A DNA stretch of 37,353 nt from an uncultured Clostridiaceae bacterium (GTDB taxonomy: Bacteria > Bacillota > Clostridia > Lachnospirales > Lachnospiraceae): assembly GCA_949948825.1 (NCBI GenBank), contig CATLIJ010000002.1, positions 1 through 37,353 of the forward strand, given 5' to 3'. Numbering within the stretch: the stretch's first letter is position 1; every line of letters begins with the position of its first letter. The notes beneath the pieces are model-generated. The model made no database searches, had not been told where the DNA came from, and saw only the letters and a list, made by a program, of their open reading frames with translations. This document shows positions 23,621 to 35,499 of this stretch, in pieces. The translations under genes were made by a program, and so were the position numbers.

Positions 23621-24919
23621 TTACTTATTATGCTTCTCATTATATTTCGCAACCATAGCCGCCTTGGCAGCCAGACTATCCGGATTCGCATTCATATTAT
23701 AATACTCGTTGGATTCCTTCACCTGTTGTCTGGTCTTTTCCAGCTTTTCATTCCTCTGTTTCTCTTCCTTCTCTCTGGCTTCCTGGATATTTTTCATATT
23801 CATTGTGGCATTCTGAGAAATCTTCTGAGGCGGAAGCCCCTGCTTTGCCCGTTTTGCATTAGCCTTTTCCAGGTTTTTCTTAATCATTTCATCCATATCA
23901 ACCTTATTCAGATAAGCATTGACAATCAACTGCTGAATAATCTGAAATACACTGCTGGCAACCCAGTAAATACCAATCGCTGCCGGAAAAGTAAAGCAGA
24001 AAAATACAGACATCAAAGGCATCATCACATTCATCTGCTTCATCATCTGAGCGCTGGTGCTGTTCTCATCCTGCTGAGGCTGATTGGACATCATCAGCTT
24101 TGCGCTGAACCACTGGCTTAAGCCTGCCAGAATCGGAATCAGCCATGCTGCATTGGGCGTCATTCCCTGCCATGGATTCGTTGCCAGGTTAATGCCCAAA
24201 AACTCATTCATCTTCTCAATGGCAACAGAATTCTCCGCAATCACAGAAGCTGCATCCGGAAAACGTCTTCCCAGCTCTGTCCATTGCTCAGGATTCAGCT
24301 TATACAGAATATCTACCATCTTGTTGCCAAGGGCTTCTCCAACCACTCCGGTCAAATCTCCGATTTTTGTAACCCCCACAAGCGGCACATTATTTTCTTC
24401 GGCAAACTGAAGTAAGGCGGCTCCCGCCCCCTCTTTTAAATCAACTGCCGCTGCAGTATTTGTAATTGCATATACCACCTGCATAAAATAAGTCTTCACA
24501 GAGCTTACATAAGCAGGAATATTATAAATCACCCGGTACAAAGCCAGAAGAATCGGCATCTGAATCAGAAGCTGCAGACATCCGCCAGTCATGGAAGTGC
24601 CATATTTCTCATAAACCGCTTTGGTCTCCACATTCATCTTCATCATGGACTCATTGTCCGTCTTACCCTTATACTTATTCTGAATCGCCTGAAGCTCCGG
24701 CTGCATAACAGACATTAATTTTGAAGATTTCTGCTGTTTAATGGTAAGCGGAAACATCAAAACCTTTACAACCAGGGTAAACAAAATAATACACAATCCA
24801 ATATTCAATATTCCCATGGAACTGGTAAATCGAAAAAGCAAATCCATAATCCATCCCAGGATCTGAGAAACCGGCCCCAAAATCATTCCCCCGGTCTTGG
24901 TCAATACTAAGTAATCCAA
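23621..24919 (-). CDS. yidC: Membrane protein insertase YidC (SpoIIIJ/OxaA)
   Basis: YidC inserts and folds membrane proteins, alone or with Sec. The start codon is TTG at 24919, seven bases after AGGAGG; no better ATG is available. The first membrane span and the conserved core (LNIGLCIILFTLVVKVLMFPLTIKQQKSS) are followed by MTGGCLQLLIQMPILLALYRVIY. The arginine for the hydrophilic groove lies in this second conserved stretch. An extra loop of about 90 residues (170-255) precedes the later spans, including FCFTFPAAIGIYWVASSVFQIIQQLIVN. The charged C-terminal tail may contact ribosomes. The length of 432 residues is larger than Bacillus SpoIIIJ but usual in Clostridia. Confidence 0.96.
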   Translation of the reverse strand: MDYLVLTKTGGMILGPVSQILGWIMDLLFRFTSSMGILNIGLCIILFTLVVKVLMFPLTIKQQKSSKLMSVMQPELQAIQNKYKGKTDNESMMKMNVETKAVYEKYGTSMTGGCLQLLIQMPILLALYRVIYNIPAYVSSVKTYFMQVVYAITNTAAAVDLKEGAGAALLQFAEENNVPLVGVTKIGDLTGVVGEALGNKMVDILYKLNPEQWTELGRRFPDAASVIAENSVAIEKMNEFLGINLATNPWQGMTPNAAWLIPILAGLSQWFSAKLMMSNQPQQDENSTSAQMMKQMNVMMPLMSVFFCFTFPAAIGIYWVASSVFQIIQQLIVNAYLNKVDMDEMIKKNLEKANAKRAKQGLPPQKISQNATMNMKNIQEAREKEEKQRNEKLEKTRQQVKESNEYYNMNANPDSLAAKAAMVAKYNEKHNK

Positions 24920-24938
24920 ACTGTTACCTCCTCATACG

Positions 24939-25163
24939 TTACGGAACTGGGTCATAACCGCCTTCTGCCCATGGATGACACCGAAGAATCCTCCTGACAG
25001 ACAACCATAATCCTTTAATTACGCCGTACTTTTCCAGTGCCTCAATGGCGTATTGAGAACACGTAGGCGTATAAATACAGTGAGTCCTCATTTTAAGAGG
25101 AGACAAAAAAATCTGATATCCCCGAATCAGGAGAACCAAACACCTTTTAATCATTTCCCACAC
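24939..25163 (-). CDS. yidD: Membrane protein insertion efficiency factor YidD
   Basis: YidD is a small amphipathic, membrane-associated protein that helps YidC-dependent insertion. The family signature is complete: [35 protein letters not shown], then [18 protein letters not shown], including the three conserved cysteines. The GTG at 25163 directly abuts the rnpA stop. An in-frame ATG three codons later is an alternative, and neither has a strong ribosome binding site, which suggests translational coupling to rnpA. The position between rnpA and yidC is the conserved one. Confidence 0.95.
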   Translation of the reverse strand: MWEMIKRCLVLLIRGYQIFLSPLKMRTHCIYTPTCSQYAIEALEKYGVIKGLWLSVRRILRCHPWAEGGYDPVP

Positions 25164-25508
25164 TCACTTCGATTCTCTGAAAATGTTATGCAGCCCGCAA
25201 AGGTGCAGATATGCACGCTCAATGTTTTTATAATCTGATGCAGCCGCGGCAGCTCTCGCCACCACTATGATGTCCAACCCTGTCGTCAACTGTTCCTGAT
25301 TCAGCCGGAAACACTCCCGAATCAATCGGGTCACACGATGCCTCACTACACTGTTCCCTACTCTTTTGCTGACAGAAATTCCAATCCGTCTTCCTGCCTC
25401 TCCCGTCCTTTTTACATACATCACCAATTCCTTATTGGCATAGGACTTTTTCTCCCCATATACTGCCTGGAAATCCCGTCCCTTCTTAATACTTGGAAAT
25501 CTTCTCAT
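25164..25508 (-). CDS. rnpA: Ribonuclease P protein component
   Basis: RnpA is the protein cofactor of the RNase P ribozyme, which trims the 5' ends of tRNA precursors. I use the ATG at 25508 (MRRFPSIKKGRDFQAVYG), preceded by GGAG at seven bases, instead of the TTG at 25514. The RNP motif RIGISVSKRVGNSVVRHRVTRLIRE, with its conserved basic residues, is present. The length of 114 residues is normal. It lies 63 bases after rpmH and immediately before yidD. Confidence 0.96.
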   Translation of the reverse strand: MRRFPSIKKGRDFQAVYGEKKSYANKELVMYVKRTGEAGRRIGISVSKRVGNSVVRHRVTRLIRECFRLNQEQLTTGLDIIVVARAAAAASDYKNIERAYLHLCGLHNIFRESK

Positions 25509-25571
25509 TAACAATCTCCGGATTCTTTGCTGCTGTGAAAAAAGGCCACAATTTCTTGTGACCTTGATTCA

Positions 25572-25706
25572 TCATGCGGATAATTTTGCTCTTCCCTTTG
25601 CTCTTCTGGAAGCCAATACCTTCCTTCCTCCAGGAGTACTCATTCTTGCACGAAAGCCATGAACCTTTGATCTCTGTCTGTTCTTCGGCTGGAAAGTCAT
25701 CTTCAT
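25572..25706 (-). CDS. rpmH: 50S ribosomal protein L34 (missing from the ORF track)
   Basis: I found this 44-residue gene by translating the minus strand; it is too short for the track, which shows only shadows here. The product begins [20 protein letters not shown] and continues [20 protein letters not shown], then KLSA, the complete L34 sequence. AGGAGG lies eight bases before the ATG at 25706. It is the first gene of the rpmH-rnpA-yidD-yidC-jag operon, as in most bacteria. A consensus promoter lies about 80 bases upstream. Confidence 0.98.
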   Translation of the reverse strand: MKMTFQPKNRQRSKVHGFRARMSTPGGRKVLASRRAKGRAKLSA

Positions 25707-25784
25707 ATATAACACCTCCTCTTACTATCACTTCTCTTTTCCTGATCTGCCTCAATTTGACGAATTTGAATTGACATCTTCTCA

Positions 25785-25813
25785 ATTATATAGAAAACAA
25801 GCTCCTTCGTCAA
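25785..25813 (-). promoter_or_regulatory. Promoter of the rpmH-rnpA-yidD-yidC-jag operon
   Basis: On the minus strand TTGACG (25808-25813), a 17-base spacer and TATAAT (25785-25790) form a near-perfect promoter. Its -35 box overlaps the last codons of the upstream ECF transporter gene. The leader is about 70 nt. Confidence 0.8.
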
Positions 25814-26472
25814 GCATTTTTATCCAAAAAAACGCCCGTTTTCCTGGCAGTATGACGTTTGAATCCCATAAACAACGCCTCACCGATAAATGTCACAATA
25901 ATTGCCGCAGCAATCGCCTCCGGAATCCCAGAAGTAAGTATGGTTGCCATAATCAGTCCCCAAACCGCATCCACAGCCACAGACTTTACAGACGCATAAT
26001 CCCCTGCAAGGAGAATATAAATGCTTCCCATAACAAACACAGTGTTCGTCATAGAGCCGATAAAGCCAGTCAGAGGAAGGGCAAATCCATGATTCATATT
26101 TAACCTTTTGAGCAAAATCCAGAACCAGCCCGAAACCACTCCAATCATAACCCGGCATCCAATGGAAATCCATAAAGCCTTCACAGCCCCCAAAAGTCCG
26201 CTCATACTCATAAAAGGCGAAAATGCAAAGGACAATAAGGTAGGCGCCATGGTATTGCTGATTAAGGAACATACACCAAAAGTCGCCCCAAGAATCGCCC
26301 CTGCCGCAGGACCCAAAAGAACTGCCCCGATAATCACAGGAATGTGTACAGTTGTCGCCTTAATAATAGGAAGCTGTATCATTCCCAAAGGCGTATTCGC
26401 CAAAAGGACCACAACTGCCATCATAAGTGCCACACTGGTAAGCCAACGGGTGTCTTTTCTCTCAATATTCAT
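25810..26472 (-). CDS. ECF transporter S component (substrate-binding membrane subunit)
   Basis: The 220-residue membrane protein has about six hydrophobic segments and the S-component pattern: WLTSVALMMAVVVLL at the N-terminus, then HIPVIIGAVLLGPAAGAILGATFGVCSLISN and FSPFMSMSGLLGAVKALW. It would bind a vitamin or similar micronutrient and dock with shared EcfA/A'/T subunits, which are not encoded here. The sequence recalls the PanT-like (COG4684) group, but substrate assignment is uncertain. GGAGG precedes the ATG at 26472. It has its own consensus promoter, divergent from dnaA. The gene interrupts the usual rpmH-dnaA adjacency. Confidence 0.85.
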   Translation of the reverse strand: MNIERKDTRWLTSVALMMAVVVLLANTPLGMIQLPIIKATTVHIPVIIGAVLLGPAAGAILGATFGVCSLISNTMAPTLLSFAFSPFMSMSGLLGAVKALWISIGCRVMIGVVSGWFWILLKRLNMNHGFALPLTGFIGSMTNTVFVMGSIYILLAGDYASVKSVAVDAVWGLIMATILTSGIPEAIAAAIIVTFIGEALFMGFKRHTARKTGVFLDKNA

Positions 26473-26539
26473 TTTTTTACCTCCTGCTACTGTTCCCGGT
26501 CACGCCAGGATACAATGCATATTATAATGTTTCCTGTAT

Positions 26540-26568
26540 ATAGTATCGGTTTTCTTCTGTTTTGTCAA
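26540..26568 (-). promoter_or_regulatory. Promoter of the ECF S-component gene
   Basis: On the minus strand TTGACA (26563-26568), a 17-base spacer and TACTAT (26540-26545) form a strong promoter. The leader is about 60 nt, too short for a typical vitamin riboswitch, and I recognise none. An inverted pair of DnaA boxes lies 38 bases upstream. Confidence 0.75.
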
Positions 26569-26605
26569 GATTTTTCCCCCTCAACCTGTTTATACTGTGA
26601 ATAAG

Positions 26606-26754
26606 TTATCCACAATCTGTGGATAACTTTGTTGATAAATTCGTATTTTTTCTTTTCTCTTCACAATTTTCGTTGAAAAACCTTAGGTTTTGGTATACAA
26701 TGGATGTAGATTGGGTCAGTTCGCGTATCCACATGACAGACCCAAATATCCACA
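26606..26754. promoter_or_regulatory. oriC: DnaA-box cluster upstream of dnaA (first part of oriC)
   Basis: TTATCCACA (26606-26614) and TGTGGATAA (26618-26626) are perfect DnaA boxes in inverted orientation, three bases apart. GTATCCACA (26725-26733) and ATATCCACA (26746-26754) are one-mismatch boxes in the dnaA leader. Together they suit both origin function and DnaA autoregulation. The non-coding stretch 26473-26801 otherwise holds only the two divergent promoters. Confidence 0.88.
26673..26701 (+). promoter_or_regulatory. Promoter of dnaA
   Basis: TTGAAA (26673-26678), a 17-base spacer and TACAAT (26696-26701) point into dnaA. The transcript would start near 26708 with a leader of about 95 nt containing two DnaA-box-like sites. 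Confidence 0.65.
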
Positions 26755-26801
26755 ACAATGTCACACATTTACTTTCAAAGAATAAATTAGGAGACGGGCA
26801 T

Positions 26802-28175
26802 ATGATAGAGACACTAAAGTCTAAATGGAATGATATCTTACATTATATAAAAGAAGAACATGATATAACCGATGTATCATTCAACACTTGGCTGATTCCT
26901 CTGCGCTTATATTCCTTTGAAAAAGGAAACATTGTCCGAATCATTGTCCCGGACGCCAATTTTCTTGGTTATATTAAGAAGAAATACTGTTTTCTTCTCA
27001 AAGTGGCCATTGAAGAAATCACAGGAGTAAAATGTGAGATCGAGTTCACTGTGGAGGATCAGATTCAGGAAGAAAGCACAGGAACCAATCAGCTGATCCG
27101 CCAGAAGAACAATAAGATAAGCCAGGAAGCCATACAGAACGCAAATCTGAATCCAAAATACACCTTTGATTCCTTTGTGGTGGGAGCCAACAATAATCTG
27201 GCTCATGCTGCTTCCCTTGCCGTAGCAGAATCTCCTGGTGAAATATATAATCCACTGTTTATATACGGTGGTGTGGGACTGGGAAAAACCCACCTGATGC
27301 ACTCCATTGCCAACTTTATCCTGAAAAACAACGGAAGATCCAAAATTTTATATGTGACCTCCGAAAAGTTCACCAATGAACTGATTGACGCAATTCGGAA
27401 TAAGAATAATATCTCCACCACAGAGTTCCGGGAAAAATACCGCAACAATGATGTGCTGCTGATTGACGATATTCAGTTTATTATAGGAAAGGAAAGTACT
27501 CAGGAAGAATTTTTCCACACCTTTAATGCCTTGTACGAATCAAAAAAGCAGATTATTATTTCCTCGGATAAACCTCCAAAGGATATTGAAACCCTGGAAG
27601 AACGCCTTCGTTCCCGGTTTGAATGGGGGCTTACTGTAGATATCCAGTCCCCGGACTATGAGACCCGTATGGCTATTCTCCGGAAAAAAGAAGAGATTGA
27701 AGGCTATAACATTGATAATGAAGTAATCAAATACATTGCAACTAACATTAAATCCAATATCCGTGAACTGGAAGGCGCTTTAACAAAAATTGTCGCCTTC
27801 TCCAAGCTGAACAGCAACAAAGAGATTGATCTGGCTATGGCTGAGGAAGCGTTAAAAGACATCATCTCTCCCAGCGGCTCCAAAAAGATCACTCCTGATG
27901 TGATCATTCAGGTAGTTGCAGAACATTATAACCTGACCACCCTGGATCTTCTGTCTCAGAGACGAAGTAAAGATATTGTCTATCCCAGACAAATCGCCAT
28001 GTACCTTTGCCGCAGTATGACAGACGTTCCATTGCAGGAGATCGGTAAGGCCATGGGAGGAAGAGATCACACTACAATTATTCATGGAATTGAAAAAATT
28101 TCCAAAGACATTGAAAAAACACCTACCTTACAGAACACTGTGGATATCTTAAAGAAAAAACTCAGCCCCAAATGA
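26802..28175 (+). CDS. dnaA: Chromosomal replication initiator protein DnaA
   Basis: DnaA binds the boxes on either side of this gene and melts the origin. I start at the ATG at 26802 (MIETLKSKWNDILHYIKEE), eight bases after AGGAG. The track start at 26619 lies inside the DnaA boxes and upstream of the promoter. Domain I covers about residues 1-85, with a short linker. The AAA+ domain has NPLFIYGGVGLGKTHLMHSI (Walker A) and VLLIDDIQFI (Walker B). The C-terminal domain IV carries the DnaA signature GGRDHTTIIHGIEKI. The length of 457 residues is standard. Confidence 0.98.
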   Translation: MIETLKSKWNDILHYIKEEHDITDVSFNTWLIPLRLYSFEKGNIVRIIVPDANFLGYIKKKYCFLLKVAIEEITGVKCEIEFTVEDQIQEESTGTNQLIRQKNNKISQEAIQNANLNPKYTFDSFVVGANNNLAHAASLAVAESPGEIYNPLFIYGGVGLGKTHLMHSIANFILKNNGRSKILYVTSEKFTNELIDAIRNKNNISTTEFREKYRNNDVLLIDDIQFIIGKESTQEEFFHTFNALYESKKQIIISSDKPPKDIETLEERLRSRFEWGLTVDIQSPDYETRMAILRKKEEIEGYNIDNEVIKYIATNIKSNIRELEGALTKIVAFSKLNSNKEIDLAMAEEALKDIISPSGSKKITPDVIIQVVAEHYNLTTLDLLSQRRSKDIVYPRQIAMYLCRSMTDVPLQEIGKAMGGRDHTTIIHGIEKISKDIEKTPTLQNTVDILKKKLSPK

Positions 28176-28227
28176 CCCTTAATATACCACAAATCCAGGA
28201 ATTATGGGGCTTTTCCCTATATAAAAG

Positions 28228-28323
28228 TTATACACATTTTTTTGTGGATAACGTGTATATTTTGGTGGATAACTCAGTACAATCCATGGACAACCTTTGC
28301 ATTACCCCTGAATCTGTGGAAAA
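28228..28323. promoter_or_regulatory. oriC: DnaA-box cluster in the dnaA-dnaN gap (second part of oriC)
   Basis: TTATACACA (28228-28236) and TGTGGATAA (28243-28251) match the consensus. GGTGGATAA (28264-28272) and TGTGGAAAA (28315-28323) have one mismatch each, and a further TTTTACACA lies at 28410-28418. This cluster lies directly upstream of the triplet run and the AT-rich unwinding element. Confidence 0.88.
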
Positions 28324-28430
28324 ACCGCCTGAATTTAACAATCCTTAAGAAACATTATCAACATACTTTTTAACATGAGATTTATTCTGATCTTCAAGGA
28401 AAAACAGGCTTTTACACAAATTCACAGCCC

Positions 28431-28478
28431 CTACTACGATTACGACGGAATTTAATATTATTTATATCTCTAAAAATT
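28431..28478 (+). other. DnaA-trio-like element plus AT-rich unwinding region
   Basis: After a GC-rich CAGCCC, the sequence CTACTACGATTACGAC (28431-28446) reads as repeated CTA/CGA/TTA triplets. This matches the arrangement of the DnaA-trio element next to the Bacillus origin, whose strand reads TAG-type triplets in complement. It is followed by about 30 bases of almost pure A and T (28449-28478). This is the likely strand-opening site, ending 30 bases before dnaN. Confidence 0.65.
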
Positions 28479-28507
28479 GCTTATCAAACGGAAAGGAACT
28501 TATCAAC

Positions 28508-29623
28508 ATGAAACTGGTATTTCAAAAAGAATCCCTGATGAATGGAATTAACATTGTATCCAAAGCAATCCCCTCCAAAACCACCATGAATATCTTAGAA
28601 TGTGTTCTCATGGATGCTTCTTCCAATGAAATAAAACTGACTGGCAATGATATGGAACTGGGAATTGAGACAAAAGTAGAAGGAACTATAGTGGAACGGG
28701 GAAGCATTGCCCTGGAAGCAAAGATCTTTTCCGATATTATAAGAAAGCTGCCGGACAGTGATACAGAAGTGACCATTGTCTCGGATGAGCGGCTGGTGAC
28801 AACCATTCAGTGTGACAGCGCTTTATTTAAAATCCAGGGACGGGACCCTCAGGAATTTAGTTACCTTCCTTTTATTGAAAAAGACCAGTATATTTGCCTT
28901 TCACAGTTTTCCTTAAAAGAAGCTATCCGGCAAACCATATTTTCCATTGCGCCCAATGACAGCAACAAAATGATGGGCGGAGAATTGATGGAAGTAAAAG
29001 ATAATGTTTTAAAACTGGTTTCCCTGGACGGACACCGTATTTCGATTCGTAATATTCTTTTAAAAGATAATTATGAAAGCAGAAAGGTGATTATTCCTGG
29101 CAAAACCCTCTCAGAAATCAGCAAAATCCTTACTGGTGACAATGAAAAGGATGTACTGATTTATTTTAGCAAAAATCATATTTTATTTGAGTTTAATGAC
29201 ACTATGGTAGTTTCCCGCCTGATTGAAGGCGAATATTTTAAGATTGACCACATGCTGTCCAATGACTATGAGACTCATATTAAAATCAATAAAAAGATGT
29301 TTATGGACAATATTGACCGGGCCATGATTATGATTCGGGACAATGACCGAAAACCGATTATTCTGAAAATAGAAGAAAACAACGTCAATATGAGAATCCG
29401 CTCCTCCTTTGGCTCTATGGATGCTGATGTGGAAGCTCAGAAAACAGGAAATGACATTATGATTGCTTTTAACCCCAAATTTTTATTAGATGCTTTGCGG
29501 GTAATTGATGATGAAGAGGTTGACATTTATATGCTCAATCCCAAATCCCCTTGTTTTCTGAAAGATGACGCGGTAAATTATATTTATCTGATTCTTCCGG
29601 TAAATTTTATTGCTGAGGACTAA
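28508..29623 (+). CDS. dnaN: DNA polymerase III beta subunit (sliding clamp)
   Basis: The beta clamp is a ring-shaped dimer tethering the polymerase to DNA. The 371-residue protein shows the three-domain clamp pattern, with MKLVFQKESLMNGINIVSKAIPSKTTMNILECV at the start and GNDMELGIE in domain 1. LVSLDGHRIS lies in domain 2. The conserved C-terminal YIYLILPVNF closes the family fold. GAAAGGA lies ten bases upstream of the ATG. It is immediately downstream of oriC and likely continues into the S4 gene, recF and gyrB. Confidence 0.98.
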   Translation: MKLVFQKESLMNGINIVSKAIPSKTTMNILECVLMDASSNEIKLTGNDMELGIETKVEGTIVERGSIALEAKIFSDIIRKLPDSDTEVTIVSDERLVTTIQCDSALFKIQGRDPQEFSYLPFIEKDQYICLSQFSLKEAIRQTIFSIAPNDSNKMMGGELMEVKDNVLKLVSLDGHRISIRNILLKDNYESRKVIIPGKTLSEISKILTGDNEKDVLIYFSKNHILFEFNDTMVVSRLIEGEYFKIDHMLSNDYETHIKINKKMFMDNIDRAMIMIRDNDRKPIILKIEENNVNMRIRSSFGSMDADVEAQKTGNDIMIAFNPKFLLDALRVIDDEEVDIYMLNPKSPCFLKDDAVNYIYLILPVNFIAED

Positions 29624-29657
29624 ATTAACTGGATTAATATGTTTGAAAGGATAAATA

Positions 29658-29865
29658 ATGGAAATAATTAAAATCAAAGACGAATATATCCGTTTGGGCC
29701 AGCTTTTAAAGCTGGCCGGAATGTGCGATTCCGGAGTGGATGCCAAAAATGAAATTAAGGAAGGCAGGGTTTCTGTCAATCATCAGACAGAGCTGCAGCG
29801 GGGAAAGAAGCTTCGGGATGGTGATATCGTCACTTATCAGGGAAAGTCTGTCCAGATTAAGAGCC

Positions 29866-29876
<11 letters not shown>
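29658..29876 (+). CDS. yaaA: S4-domain RNA-binding protein (YaaA/RlbA type)
   Basis: This 72-residue protein is a single S4 RNA-binding fold: EYIRLGQLLKLAGMCDSGVDAKNEIKEGRVSVNHQTE, then RGKKLRDGDIVTYQGKSVQI. The family sits between dnaN and recF in most Firmicutes and is suspected to act in ribosome assembly. GAAAGGA precedes the ATG. The end of the gene overlaps the start of recF, so the two are translationally coupled. Confidence 0.95.
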
Positions 29877-32962
<3,086 letters not shown>

Positions 32963-32983
32963 TTTGAAAGCGGAGGTAAAAGT

Positions 32984-35494
32984 ATGGAACCGAATGTTTT
33001 TGATAAAGTGCATGATATAGACCTGAAATCCACCATGGAAAAGTCCTACATTGATTATGCCATGAGTGTGATTGCCGCCCGCGCTCTTCCGGATGTAAGG
33101 GATGGACTGAAGCCAGTTCAGAGGCGGGTTCTGTTTTCTATGATTGAACTGAACAATGGACCGGATAAGCCCCACCGGAAATGCGCCCGTATCGTTGGTG
33201 ATACTATGGGTAAATATCATCCTCATGGAGACAGCTCCATTTACGGTGCATTGGTCAATATGGCTCAGGAATGGTCTACCCGTTATCCTCTGGTGGATGG
33301 TCATGGAAACTTTGGCTCTGTAGACGGGGACGGCGCAGCCGCCATGCGTTATACAGAAGCCCGTTTAAGTAAGATTTCCATGGAGATGCTGGCAGACATT
33401 AATAAAAATACAGTAGATTTTGTCCCAAACTTTGATGAGACAGAAAAAGAACCCACTGTGCTTCCCTCCCGCTATCCCAATCTTTTGGTGAACGGCACAA
33501 CCGGAATTGCAGTAGGTATGGCCACCAACATTCCTCCTCATAATCTGCGTGAGGTGATTTCCGCTGTGGTGAAAATCATGGATAACCGGATTAATGAAGA
33601 CCGGGATACCTCCATAGAAGAGATTCTGGAGATTGTAAAAGGTCCGGATTTCCCCACAGGAGCAACCATTCTTGGAAAGGCTGGCATAGAGGAAGCATAT
33701 CGGACCGGACGGGGGAAGATAAGAGTCAGGGCTGTTTCTGATATTGAGACCATGGCCAACGGAAAAAGCCGGATTATTGTGACAGAGCTGCCCTATCTGG
33801 TCAATAAAGCCAGACTGATTGAAAAGATTGCTGAGCTGGTAAAGGAAAAACGGGTGGATGGCATTACAGATCTGCGGGATGAATCGGACCGGCAGGGAAT
33901 GCGGATTGTCATTGAGCTTCGCCGGGATGTAAATGCCAGCGTGATTTTAAACCAGCTTTATAAGCATACTCAGCTTCAGGACACTTTTGGGGTGATTATG
34001 CTTGCTTTGGTAAATAATGAACCAAAGGTTTTGAATCTTCTGGATATGCTTAAATATTATCTGAGCCATCAGGAAGATGTAGTAACCCGCCGTACTAAAT
34101 ATGATTTAAACAAAGCAGAAGAACGAGCTCATATTTTACAGGGACTTTTAATTGCACTGGACCATATTGATGAAGTAATCCGGATTATCCGGGGGTCTGA
34201 CACAGTACAGAATGCAAAGCTCCAGTTAATGGAGCGCTTTGGGTTAAGTGATGCTCAGGCTCAGGCTATTGTGGATATGCGTCTTCGGACTCTTACCGGT
34301 TTGGAGCGGGGCAGGCTGGAGAATGAATACAATGAGCTGATGGTAAAAATTGAACAGTTAAAAGCAATTCTGGCAGATGAGAAAAAGCTTTTGGGAGTAA
34401 TCCGGGAAGAAATTCTGATTATTTCCGGCAAATTCGGAGATGACAGAAAGACATCCATTGGATTTGACGAGTATGACATGTCCATGGAGGATCTGATTCC
34501 CAATGAAAGAACCATTGTGGCTATGACAAAGCTGGGCTACATTAAGCGCATGAGCATTGACAACTTTAAGAGCCAGAACCGGGGCGGCAAAGGAATCAAG
34601 GGAATGCAGATCATTGATGAAGATTACATTGAAGATCTGATTCTGACACATAATCACAATTATATTATGTTCTTTACCAACAAAGGACGGGCTTATCGTC
34701 TGAAGGCTTATGCTATCCCGGAGGGAAGCCGCACAGCCCGGGGAACTGCGATTGTCAATCTGCTGCAGCTTCAGACCGGAGAAAAAATCAGCGCCATTAT
34801 ACCTGTGAAAAAGTATGATGATCACGATTATCTTTTGATGGCCACCAGAAACGGCATGGTAAAGAAAACTCCAATCCGGGAATACGAAAATGTCCGTAAA
34901 AACGGACTTCAGGCCATTGTATTGCGGGATGGGGATGAGCTGATTGAAGTGAAGGCCACAGACAATGAAAAGGATATTTTCCTGGTGACAGAAAAAGGCC
35001 AGTGCATTCGTTTCCATGAGACAGACGTGCGGGTTACAGGGCGGGTGTCTATGGGTGTTATCGGCATGAAGCTGAACGAAGGAGACCAGGTAGTGGCCAT
35101 GCAGATGCACACTCAGGGAGAATGTATGCTGGTGGTGTCAGCAAACGGAATCGGCAAGAGAACGCCCATTGAGGAGTTTACCAGACAGAATCGCGGCGGC
35201 AAGGGGATTTTGTGTTATAAAATTACAGAAAAGACCGGAGATATTGTAGGAGCAAAGCTTGTCCATGAAGACCATGATATTATGATTATCACTACAGAAG
35301 GCGTGGTGATACGGATTGCTGTAAACGATATTTCCATCATTGGAAGAAATACTTCTGGTGTAAAGCTGATGGATATTGACCCGGATTCGGATGTACATGT
35401 GGCAAGCATCGCAAAGGTTCGGGATGATGGAAAGAAATCAGAAGGAGACGGAATTGAGGAGCTGGATTTGGAGGATGAGCCAGAAAGGGGGTAA
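32984..35494 (+). CDS. gyrA: DNA gyrase subunit A
   Basis: GyrA is the cleavage and wrapping subunit, 836 residues long. GGAGG lies seven bases upstream of the ATG. The catalytic tyrosine is in [10 protein letters not shown]. The quinolone-determining region reads [19 protein letters not shown]: the Ser83-equivalent is Ser, but the Asp87-equivalent is Gly. The C-terminal beta-pinwheel carries QNRGGKG twice, the first at the normal GyrA-box position and a second in a later blade. A Glu/Asp-rich tail ends the protein. The gene starts 21 bases after gyrB. Confidence 0.98.
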   Translation: MEPNVFDKVHDIDLKSTMEKSYIDYAMSVIAARALPDVRDGLKPVQRRVLFSMIELNNGPDKPHRKCARIVGDTMGKYHPHGDSSIYGALVNMAQEWSTRYPLVDGHGNFGSVDGDGAAAMRYTEARLSKISMEMLADINKNTVDFVPNFDETEKEPTVLPSRYPNLLVNGTTGIAVGMATNIPPHNLREVISAVVKIMDNRINEDRDTSIEEILEIVKGPDFPTGATILGKAGIEEAYRTGRGKIRVRAVSDIETMANGKSRIIVTELPYLVNKARLIEKIAELVKEKRVDGITDLRDESDRQGMRIVIELRRDVNASVILNQLYKHTQLQDTFGVIMLALVNNEPKVLNLLDMLKYYLSHQEDVVTRRTKYDLNKAEERAHILQGLLIALDHIDEVIRIIRGSDTVQNAKLQLMERFGLSDAQAQAIVDMRLRTLTGLERGRLENEYNELMVKIEQLKAILADEKKLLGVIREEILIISGKFGDDRKTSIGFDEYDMSMEDLIPNERTIVAMTKLGYIKRMSIDNFKSQNRGGKGIKGMQIIDEDYIEDLILTHNHNYIMFFTNKGRAYRLKAYAIPEGSRTARGTAIVNLLQLQTGEKISAIIPVKKYDDHDYLLMATRNGMVKKTPIREYENVRKNGLQAIVLRDGDELIEVKATDNEKDIFLVTEKGQCIRFHETDVRVTGRVSMGVIGMKLNEGDQVVAMQMHTQGECMLVVSANGIGKRTPIEEFTRQNRGGKGILCYKITEKTGDIVGAKLVHEDHDIMIITTEGVVIRIAVNDISIIGRNTSGVKLMDIDPDSDVHVASIAKVRDDGKKSEGDGIEELDLEDEPERG

Positions 35495-35499
35495 TTTCA

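Noticed and set aside
25486-25785. 99-codon minus-strand ORF across rpmH
   Set aside because: It is out of frame with the perfect L34 sequence at 25572-25706 and overlaps the start of rnpA.
26473-26539. Vitamin riboswitch in the ECF transporter leader
   Set aside because: The leader is only about 60 nt and shows no TPP, FMN, cobalamin, folate or PreQ1 core motif that I can recognise.
28164-28211. Terminator after dnaA (AGCCCC ... GGGGCT TTT)
   Set aside because: The stem is only six pairs with a loop of more than 35 bases and a short T run; too weak to call.
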